Origin: Oopsacas minuta
Lineage: Eukaryota > Porifera > Hexactinellida > Lyssacinosida > Leucopsacidae
Assembly (NCBI GenBank): GCA_024704765.1
Contig: JAKMXF010000144.1
Span: 434,001 to 498,000, forward strand
DNA length: 64,000 nucleotides
Reading direction: 5' to 3'
Under the pieces are notes generated by a model. The model did no database searches and was not told the DNA's origin. It saw only the letters and a list, made by a program, of their open reading frames with translations. The position numbers and the translations under genes are program-made. Positions 43,006 to 52,700 of the stretch are shown in pieces. Each line of letters opens with the position of its first letter. Position 1 is the first letter of the stretch.

Positions 43006-45192
43006 ATGGACTGTGATTCTTATCAAAGTATACAAAACAATATCTCTAAACCTCTTCCAATACGTTCTATACTAACAGACCACACAAATACTAATCTACT
43101 GGATAACACACGAAAACGAAGACATAATAACATAACAGATAAACCTGTCAAAACGGTATCACCAAATAACAAACGTTCCAAACAAGACACGCCTCCCGTC
43201 TCTCCTGTGAGGAATACCTACTCGAGTATTTTCTCACTCATCTTGAATCCTTTCAGCATATTCTATCGCTGGAATCCTGTCAAGCATAATACACACAATC
43301 AGCTCACTAATAACCCCCAAGTAACACCAGTGTCTAAGCCCGTATACAAACCACAGCAGCCCATGCAGGGTGCTCCCGACCCTCTAATGGGTCATAATCC
43401 AACTAGTACAGATGGCCCTACGATAAAACCATGGGCGTATTTAAGCGTTAAAAGGGACCGTGATGACCTGAGCTCTATCCTCTCTACATCTCAGAGAGAT
43501 TCCGTTTCTAAGAACATTTTTCAAACGCAAACACAATCTTGTAAAACTATCTTCAAGGACGATTTATTCGCTCGCAGACAGAATCAGAGTTATTTACAAC
43601 TTTTAGCTTCAAAATCAATACCAACAGATAATCTCCTTTCTACTCCCAGATCATACCGTCCTACATCAAACTCATCATTTGTCATAGACTCAATACAACT
43701 AGAAACTACTGACATTCCTTCTTCAACACGACTGAGTAGTTCTCTTCACGAACCTCCTCAACACTCAAAGCCAATCCCCGTCTCCTCTTACAAGAGTCAT
43801 AAATCTGAACCTACCTCCACATTTATACCTCCCACCGGTAGATACACGAACCAGTATAGACATCCAAAATACGACAAGACATTAGCTATGAAGGTGAGCT
43901 CATTCATTTTAATGTTATACTATTCTCTATAGCATTCTCAACTATTCTCTATAGCATTCTCAAGCTATATCTTCTCTCCTTCCATCTGTACCAGCAGGAG
44001 CTATACGTATTCCCAGAGCACCACCTCGCTCTAAACCTAGTCCTCATAATGACACAGATGACATACACATAGTATCTGTAGATAAGCCTGTATCTACTCC
44101 ATGCATACTAGCTACATCTACTGATAGCTTGTCTGATATAGTTATGCTTCAAAGACAGTTTGAATTGAAACGTATCAAGAAGGAGTTTGAAGAAGAGGAA
44201 TTGAATGCTTACAATCGTAAAATGTTTTTGTCAGATCTGGAGCGTAAACAATCAGCTGCTCACATACACAAACCTGTTAAGACACGAGATAAGACCAGTA
44301 TTGAAGAATTGAATAAGAAAATGGATAAGCTGGTAAATACGCTAGAGACTGACGTAAGATTATTATTTATTGAGTAACTCTACAAAATACTTAAATTGTT
44401 ATCCGAATAGATAGAAGATTCCCGTATGCCTGGTGCCCCGTACAAGCCGGTAGACCTAGGAGATGAGATGGAGTTAAGAGTTACAAGAGCACTCGTGAAT
44501 ACTCCAATAGAGGAGGAGCTATCGTCAGGGTTCAGACTTCACATAAAGAGGAAAGACATGTCCACTCTACAAACATCTCATTGGCTTAATGACGAAATTA
44601 TTAACTTCTACTGCAGTATGATAGCTGATAGGAGTCAACAGAAAAAAGGCAAGTATTGCGTAATATTTTCAATTAGAAATTTGTATATACAAATACACTT
44701 ATCCATGTAGATAAGCCTTTACCTACAGTCTATGCATTCAATACATTCTTCTATACCCAGCTTAAAGACAGAGGATATGACAGTATAAAGAGATGGACTA
44801 GAAGAATTGATATATTCACATTAGACATGATAATAATACCAATACATCTAGGGATGCATTGGTGTATGGCTATTATTAATTTCCGAAGAAAAACAGTTGT
44901 GTATTACGATAGCTTTCTAGGATCTAATGTGAGATGTTTGAATCTGCTATTTGAGTATTTACACAAGGAAAGATTAGATAAGAAAGGCGAGACATTTGAT
45001 TCTACGAATTGGGAACTTACCCATGAGAAAGAAATTCCAGAACAGAAAAATTCCAGTGATTGCGGAGTGTTCGCTTGCCAATTCGCGGAATTTATGACAC
45101 GTGAAGCGGTTATAAATTTTACTCAGGATGATATGTCGTGTTTAAGAAGACAAATGGTAGCAGAAATACTGAATAAGAAACTTTACCATTGA
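43006..45192 (+). CDS. SENP1: SENP1/SENP2-type SUMO protease
   Basis: Four exons: 43006-43893, 43955-44353, 44411-44648, 44711-45192, closing to 668 residues. The N-terminal 430 residues are polar, with basic clusters (RKRRHN and NNKRSK) that could act in nuclear localisation. The C-terminal about 220 residues are a C48/Ulp1 domain: LNDEIINFYCSMI, PTVYAFNTFFYTQL, catalytic His in GMHWCMA, Asp in YYDSF, oxyanion Gln in PEQKN and catalytic Cys in SDCGVFACQ. The catalytic residues are all present. The closest remembered relatives are SENP1/SENP2, which mature SUMO and remove it from targets. The last intron uses a GC donor (AAAG then GCAAGT). Intron 1 has a duplicated acceptor. Choice between SENP1 and SENP2 is uncertain. 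Confidence 0.9.
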
Positions 45193-45416
45193 GAGTATAA
45201 ATCTGCCTCTGAGATAGAGAACAGAGCATCTCTCTTACTTTTATATTAAGACAGAATTACTAGTGTTGTGAGTACATAATATCTAGTGAGTATCTGTTGG
45301 TACCTTGAATAGATCCTTATTAATTAAATGGGGAAAGTATACTGACATTAATTGGGGCCATTTCAAATATTTACGAATTTGTGAGATTATTCTACGGTTA
45401 ATTAGCTAATTTCCTG

Positions 45417-46053
45417 ATGGCTTACAGATCTCCTGCTTCTAAAAGGTAGATAATTATTTTGTAATTTGGGCGTTTAACGGTTAATTTATATTCCTTAGAA
45501 AACCAGCTAAAGAACTTGTTCCTAAAGGCGAGAGATGGTAAGTTATATATTACTAGAAATAATTACCCAGTGTCATGTAGATTATATTTATGGGTTAAAT
45601 TCATGAACCGTATTTCAATTCGCCACCTGGTTAATAATTATCAAATTTCTATTTACCAAACAAATATACTAACTCAGGGACCCACTACCTGTTGAACTAA
45701 TTAAACCAGAAGTGTATGCTCCAGGACGATTCGTATTCAAACAACCTTGGTACTGTAATGCTCAGCATACAGACGATTACCTCAGTCCTGGTAAGACCTT
45801 TACAATGACAGTACAACGTCTAACACACTGTTGTCACGTGGAAGAAGCTCTCAGAATTACACAGGATAATACTAAGGTGAAATCGCCGTCTATTTTCTTG
45901 GGAGCTTCTAAGAATTTGAGACAGAATGTGATGCCAGTGATGTCTGGATATGAAACTTGTTTCTACTTCGCTGAGGGAGAACCTCAACCTATGCCCTTAT
46001 TCGAGGCTGATAATCAATGGTGCTTCTTTGATGTAGAGGTAAAGTTATTTTAA
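45417..46053 (+). CDS. uncharacterised small protein (3 exons)
   Basis: A spliced model with exons 45417-45445, 45499-45537 and 45678-46053 closes in frame to 147 residues. Donors GTAGAT and GTAAGT and acceptors TTAG and CAG are good. The protein begins MAYRSPASKRKPAK and then has a compact body with FVFKQPWYCNAQHTDDYLSP, LTHCCHVEEALRI, MPVMSGYETCFYFAEGE and ADNQWCFFDVEV, rich in Cys and aromatic residues. I do not recognise the family. A GTAAAG near the end could be another donor, so the 3' end is uncertain. Confidence 0.5.
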
Positions 46054-46403
46054 AAGTTTACTGATAGGAATTTGAATTCATTTTGGCCAGGGGCTTGGGG
46101 CAACAAACAGAGCTTTTGCCCTCACGATACCTTTTTCTATTTTTTCAAAATTCCTGAATTTGTGTAAGAAATAAAGATATTAATTCACAATACTAACAGA
46201 ACAGAAAAGTGTTGGTTAATATAATAGTGCAAAGATGAGTACGTACATTTATTAATACAATAAAATAATGAATTAATCTTGATGCTAAAATGCTAAGAAA
46301 TCTAAAAATACGCACTAGTTGAAGTACATAGGTTATGAAAGGGATTTTGGTAGAAGATAACAAGAATCAGCTAATTGTAGTGTCTATAGAGCAGTAATAG
46401 AGA
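46054..46403. other. convergent intergenic region
   Basis: A 350-bp spacer between the 3' ends of convergent genes. It is AT-rich and likely contains polyadenylation signals of both (AATAAA-like strings near 46258-46265). No gene is seen. Confidence 0.45.
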
Positions 46404-48194
46404 TTATTGCTCATTGCTTACTGCTGGAGTAGCTTCATTTGCTACTGCGGTTTCTACCACCTTGGTATCACCAGATACCATTTCTTCATGTTCCTTTGGT
46501 GGCGGGGGATAGTCCGCCATATCACCATTCTCAGGAATGAGCTCGTTCTGTGAGGGGGCCGCTGGTAGATCGTCTCCTTCAGTCTGTTTGGCTGCTTCCT
46601 GGAATTCATTGTCTAGAAACTTATCCGTTACATCCTTCTGTAGCAGAGCCTCTTGTGTACCAGGCTCAGGTATCTCTACTGGATTATTCTCAACTACAAT
46701 CTCATTAGTGTCTGCTTTCTCCGCTACATCTCCATTAGTACCTGATTCTACTCTTTCCCTTCTGAATGATTCCCTAGCTTTGACGTAACCGGGGTAGCTC
46801 GAGTCCTCTGTCTCGTCGTTATTCACAGACTGACGCTTTCTACGCTGAGACATACGGACACGTACATCAGGGTCAATAGGATCAAACTTCCTCTCAGAGA
46901 AATCCTTCTGAGATTGTCTAAAGGTACGACCACTGTAACGGAAACGAGAGCCTATTCTTACGAAAGAGAACCTCGGCTGTCTGGTAGGAACCCTATTGAA
47001 GAAGTAATGATGCTCAGCAGCTAACCTCCATATATCCTTCACATAAGTACGTTCTGATATAATGAACTTCAATACAGTTATAGGTTCTCTCTTCTTTGAT
47101 TTAGTGACCTGTTTCTGCTTGGGTGTAGGTTCTTCATTGATTGTAGGCTGCTCGGGAGCAGGACTAATCTCTTCTGTTACTGCTGGGTCTTCTACATGAG
47201 CAGGGCTTTGTTTAGTCTCATCTGTAGTGACGTCAGCATTCTCTGTGGCTACAGGACTAGCAGCTTCTACTGGGGGGTCTTCTAGAGCTTCCTCAACTGA
47301 CAGTTTAGTTTGTTCTGGGTCCTCATTGGTAGCAGGGGCCTCGATAACATCCTTATCTACATTAGTAGCTCCTTCCTCCTTAGTAGGAGGAACTGCCCCC
47401 TCTTCCTTCTCCACCACATCCTTGGTCTCTGTTTCCAGAACACCTTTCGCACGGATGATAAATTTACGTCTCTTAGCCTCTAGTTTAGTGACTATATCCC
47501 ATGGCAGATCGTATAACTTAGCAAACTCATCATCTAGTATAGTTATACCGTGAGGATGTACTCCTATCTGTACAGGTCTCTGTCCCTTGCCAACCTGTAG
47601 ATATCCTACATTCAAATGCATACCATACATCTCCTGCTGCTTCACCATACTCAGAATCTCATTCTCACATTGACCAGGTGTTCTTCCAGCTGTTGCCTTG
47701 TGTTCCGCTACAATATCATCCTCACAGTCCGGGGATTGGAAGTTAAACAGGAAATAATCTTTGGTGTAGCCAGGTATATTTGTGCCCTCCTCATAATCAC
47801 CTAGCTCAGACTGTATGTATAGAGCAGTGATAATATTTAAATCCTTCTCACTCAGTGTATAGTGCTTAGCTCTGATGTCATCAATTACTTGGTGCACAAA
47901 ATATAGACGTGTCTCTTCGCTGTAGACTTGAGTAGGGTCCATGTGGTAGTATTTGACGCCGAAATGTATGTTATCACGTAGGACAGGGGTCAGCTGTTTG
48001 CGTATACTCTTGTCACTGTTCAACCAGAATACCTTCCCCCTCTGGTCATGTACGAACAGAGAAAAGTAATCTACCTCCTCTATGTGAAGATGTTTACAAC
48101 ATTGATCGAATAATGCTTGTATTTTTGATTTCCGTGGTATTTCAAATTCCTCCTTTGTTCCGTGGTAGAAATACACTGTATACTTCTCCGTCAT
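46404..48194 (-). CDS. protein 4.1-family FERM protein with an insertion in the F3 lobe
   Basis: Intronless, 596 residues from the ATG at 48194 (MTEKYTVYFYHG); sequence further upstream has no ATG in frame. F1 ubiquitin-like lobe: about residues 3-75. F2 helical lobe: about 80-190, with LYFVHQVIDDIRAKHY and DLNIITALYIQSELGDY. F3 begins LNVGYLQVGKGQRPVQIGVHPHGI. F3 is interrupted by about 115 Glu/Pro/Thr/Val-rich residues (about 47095-47440) before resuming at PITVLKFIISERTYVKDIWRLAAEHHYFF. It is followed by RFSFVRIGSRFRYSGRTFR, a FERM-adjacent (FA) motif as in protein 4.1. The tail is acidic and disordered. Family members link membrane proteins to cortical actin/spectrin. No FA-downstream spectrin-actin domain was recognised. 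Confidence 0.85.
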   Translation of the reverse strand: MTEKYTVYFYHGTKEEFEIPRKSKIQALFDQCCKHLHIEEVDYFSLFVHDQRGKVFWLNSDKSIRKQLTPVLRDNIHFGVKYYHMDPTQVYSEETRLYFVHQVIDDIRAKHYTLSEKDLNIITALYIQSELGDYEEGTNIPGYTKDYFLFNFQSPDCEDDIVAEHKATAGRTPGQCENEILSMVKQQEMYGMHLNVGYLQVGKGQRPVQIGVHPHGITILDDEFAKLYDLPWDIVTKLEAKRRKFIIRAKGVLETETKDVVEKEEGAVPPTKEEGATNVDKDVIEAPATNEDPEQTKLSVEEALEDPPVEAASPVATENADVTTDETKQSPAHVEDPAVTEEISPAPEQPTINEEPTPKQKQVTKSKKREPITVLKFIISERTYVKDIWRLAAEHHYFFNRVPTRQPRFSFVRIGSRFRYSGRTFRQSQKDFSERKFDPIDPDVRVRMSQRRKRQSVNNDETEDSSYPGYVKARESFRRERVESGTNGDVAEKADTNEIVVENNPVEIPEPGTQEALLQKDVTDKFLDNEFQEAAKQTEGDDLPAAPSQNELIPENGDMADYPPPPKEHEEMVSGDTKVVETAVANEATPAVSNEQ

Positions 48195-48859
48195 ATCTAA
48201 TTTGTTATAATACGAGTGTTGAAATAAGGTCGGTTCGTCAGTAATCCTCAAAATATTATGCTTATGGGTGTTAGAAAAATCCAATTATTTGTCGTGATCA
48301 GAATATATTTTGTTATTTTATGTAGAAAACGCGAATTTTACTTACTCAGTTTGTATGTAGGAAAACACTATATTCCACACCTGTGGTTCGTTATAAAGAG
48401 ATGTATAACTCAGTTATAATTTACTAATTTCCTGAGGAATACTTTCTTAGATTATATTTTCCGGGTTAAGCAAATAATATACAAATCTATATTTCTCCAC
48501 AAATTTACCGTATTTATAATATTGCAGTAGACAGCTCAACACATACAATACACCACAAACTTTGACGATCTTTTGAAATAATAATTGGTCGCTCAATTGC
48601 ATTATATCATTCATTATCATAACCGATATTAACAGATAATGATGTGATACTATTCTCTGTCGCTAATTAGACAAAACTGGCTTTCAATGGAATGTTGTAA
48701 CAACCAATTACCAACTAAAGTATAATGTTTATGTAAGAGATAATTCGATTGAACTCAAAGATTGAAATCTTATACGAGACTGATACTAAACCCACACACA
48801 ATAGCGAGCCTAAAATGGACAAGATAACAAAACAATTATAATAATTATCATAATCTCAG
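48195..48859. other. divergent intergenic region
   Basis: This 665-bp spacer between the minus-strand FERM gene and the plus-strand gene at 48860 presumably holds both promoters and probably an unidentified first exon of the latter. It is strongly AT-rich with no recognised repeat. Confidence 0.45.
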
Positions 48860-49579
48860 GTAACAAAAGACAACAGAGAAGAACTATTGTCAGCATGTAC
48901 TCCAGAAGAGAAGGAGATAATGAGATTGCCCACTTTACAATCTCCTTACATACTCAACTATAGTACACAAGGAGAGATGAGATTCTCTGGGTCTGTGAGG
49001 AGTGTTTTGGAGAGCTATGTGATATCTAGAGGGATACTTACTGGTATTCTATTCAAATGTGGTGGAACCTTGCTTTATTCAGATGAGGTGAGTAGTTAGT
49101 AAATCCTTGGGGTTTCTTCAGGAGCCACCAACTTGGTTCATTTATATGCTGAATGCTCTATTTTATGCTAGGTTGCGCATCTAGTAGTAGTATGCTGTAG
49201 AGAGGATCCTATAGTGGAATTCCTACCTGACCTTCCTTCTAATTCCCCTTTCACTCCTAACCATCTGCTATTCTCTGATCACGAAGCTTCTGGGTCACAC
49301 GCCACCATTCAAATAAATTACCTCAAGAAAACAGGAAAGGAAGGTATATGGGACCATACACTGCTAGCTTTCTACCTACCAGAGGGCCAGGGGATAGTAT
49401 TGGAATCAGGACAGTATCAATGCGGTATCACTGTACACTCAAGTTGTTCTGTTAGGCCAATGGAGTGTCCAGAAGCTTCTAACGATCCCTTCAAATCCAT
49501 TTCAAAATCCCGAAATCTCGGAAAAGTGATAAAGATAATAACAGATGAAGCAGATCGTAAAAAACTCAAGAAATGGTAA
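48860..49579 (+). CDS. uncharacterised protein (at least 2 exons; 5' end not found)
   Basis: Exons 48860-49087 and 49172-49579 are joined in phase 0 (GTGAGT donor, GCTAG acceptor), giving 211 residues after a CTCAG acceptor at 48859. An upstream first exon is likely; otherwise translation would start at the ATG at 48920 (MRLPTLQ). Features: SPYILNYSTQGEMRFSGSV, VISRGILTGILFKCGGTLLY, HLVVVCCREDPIVEFLPDLP and a basic end RKKLKKW. It appears to be a beta-rich globular protein. I do not recognise it. Confidence 0.5.
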
Positions 49580-49784
49580 CCCGTTCTCTTACAATTAATC
49601 ATATATTATCCAAAGACAGCAGTAATAATCACCTATTTATTTCCAAAAACATTAATATTTATATATTTTTATTTACTAGCAATGTAGCATTATACTTTCG
49701 TATTCTGAATTATTATTATTTACATAACAAAATAAACACAGTAATCTTGGTTGTTTTCTCTTTTAGATAGTCTATTCTTACCAG

Positions 49785-52700
49785 TTACTTCCCCTCGACG
49801 TATACTTTTATCTGTTTTTCTATTTTTGAGAGTTTCTCTATCAATGCTGTGCCTAGAGCCTCGTCAACTTCAAATTCAACATTTTTATCCTAAAAACAAA
49901 GATTTTAGATTTCCTGTTTAGATAGAAATCAAATTTTGGCGGAAATTCCAGGGCTAAAATATCAAAATATTTCTGAGAATATTACTTACAGTTTTCGCAT
50001 CAGGTTTCCCCAATTTAAGCTGTAGAATTCCAATTGGGTCTGTCATCTGTTCTACTGACTTAGAACGACTTTTCACATCAACTCTCCAGCTGACAGACTT
50101 TAGCTTAGTTCCCCAATGACTATTTGAAATAACTACTTCATGTATCTACAGATGAATTAATTTCCTTAATAAATATTAGGTAATATATGTGAATAAATAA
50201 ATGGCTGTAAAGAGTCCACCAATTAGCCCAGATCTACTCGCCGCATCCCTCGACATTCTTTTCCAAGATTTGATAGATCAAGAATCTAAATCAGTGTATT
50301 TTGAGTTACACAGAGCAATCAAGCTAGGCTACTACACAGCACTGTATCCCCCTACTGATCCTATTCTTAAACAAACAGCTCAATCTGTAACCACTACACC
50401 GGTAGTGGATATATTCGGACAAGGTCAAAGTGCAAAGAAAGTAGTAGATTGTATCTGTCCGCAGTGTAAACGAACATTAGCTGCTACGAGGCTTGCACCA
50501 CATCTAGAAAAATGTATGGGGATGGGAAGGAATAGCAGTCGCATAGCTAGTCGACGGATACAGGCCTCGGGGAGACAAGCTGCTATATTAGGCGATCAAG
50601 AACCTGAAAATGAGTATGAATCAGATGAATACGTACCCAATGATTCAAAAAAGCAGAAGTTTAATTCAAATCTTAAGAATAATAGAAAAATACAAAAAGA
50701 GAAAAAATAATATATTTATGATTGTAAATCTCTAGAAATTATATATATTAATATATTTATATTTTACCTCGGGGAAAGGGAATTATCATTTTTGCTATAT
50801 TTTATCTATTATTTCATGCAACTGACAGATATGTACTCTACCTTAGAAACACGGACTAGTGGTAAATCTATCCCCAGCTCATTAGGAAAACAAGTCACAG
50901 TAGTTGGCCGTGTCTCACAGCTTGGTGGTAGCAATTTGAAACTGGTAACGCATGATGACAAGACTATTACAGTAAAGTTCTCAAGCAGTAGCTCACTACC
51001 AACACAGGATAGCATCGTGGAGGTTATAGGCACTGTATTACCCGATCAAACGATACAAAGTACTGCTTATCTTATCTTTGAAGAAGACTTTGACTTAACA
51101 ATGTATGATGAAGCAATGAAACTAGTAGATAAACTGCCAATATTCAAATGAACATCATCACTTACTTTGGATCTGTTTGCCTTCCAAAAGTCTTCAATAG
51201 ATTTAGCCTCATTCTCTGTCATGGAGTTCTAGAAATTACAAAAAAGTTAATTCTATCATTTCTGTATTTATTTGCAAATAAAATCAGTAAACTCTCATTT
51301 TAACGAAGTGCTCGGGACCCCGGTTTCATTTAATTATAAGCGGAGTAAAATCGATTACTTTCTAGCTGTAGGGGGTAAGAATCACTTCGTTATAACTGGA
51401 GTTTCGTTATATCCGACTTGGTTATAACGAGAGAGTTTACTGTATTTTCAGAAAATTATTCACCAAAATAGATTGCAGATTAATAGTGAAAATAATTACT
51501 AAATCTGGGATGATTGTAGTATGAATGGGGATGACAATACCGACAACTTAGCTACTCTCCCTCAAATAACCGGTCAGACAATAACCACTACACTAACTTC
51601 ACGATATACGTCACAAAAAATCTACACTCGTATCGGCGATATCCTCATCGCACTCAATCCTTTTGAGGATTTAGACTTATACTCTGACGAGGCCATTAGT
51701 GAATATTCAACACACCCGGAGATCTATTCACTTCCCCCTCATATTTATTCCATATCACAGGATTCATTCAATTGTTTAAAGGATAAAGGTCATAATCAGT
51801 GTTGTGTGATAAGCGGAGAGAGTGGATCTGGTAAAACCGAGACAGCTAAATTACTGATGACATTTCTAAGTCATTCTTGTGAAACTCTAGTACAACATCT
51901 ACCAGAGCAATGTCATAATATGAATCCATTGATTGAAGCGTTTGGTAACGCGAAAACTGTTATGAATGCTAATTCCAGTAGATTCGGGAAATACGTGGAG
52001 TTACAGTTTACTTCAGTAGGAGAGCTAGTTGGAGCTAATATAACTGAATACCTGCTAGAGAAGAGTCGTGTCATATCACACGCTGAAGGAGAACAGAATT
52101 TTCATATTTTCTATTATCTATACGCTGGACTCACGCCTGAATACTTGAGTAAACTTAAGCTAGACATCTCAAGTAATCACCGGTATTTAGCTTCTAACAG
52201 TGTAGACACCGTGATACTCAATGACGTCACTAACCAGAAGATGTGGAGAGATAAGTTCCAGGAAATTGTGCACTGTTTTTCTACACTCGGTTTCTCCCGC
52301 GAATTATTGTTTCAAATGCTATCCATACTTATAACCATACTATACATTGGGGACATAGAGTTCGAAATGGATGAGGAAGATTACGCTGTTATAGCTAATC
52401 CGTCCTTACTGATAAAAGTAGCAGGAATCCTGGGAGTAACCACACGCAAACTAGAATATGTATTGACTACAATTGTTAATACGATAAAAGGAGGAGAGAT
52501 TATTTGTAAGAAATGTTCAGTAGATAAAGCATCAGCTCTGAGAGATGCAACGGCTAAGGCAATATATAGTCGGTTGTTTTCATGGATAATAGCTCAGATA
52601 AACGCGTCTCTAGGCAAGGACCATTGGTCAGGGAGAGTTATAAGTGTGCTGGATATATTCGGGTTCGAGAACTTTAAATCTAACTATTTTGAACAGTTAT

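Noticed and set aside
48194-48284. N-terminal extension of the FERM gene to 48284
   Set aside because: The extra codons have no ATG; the first ATG in frame, at 48194, opens directly into the F1 lobe.
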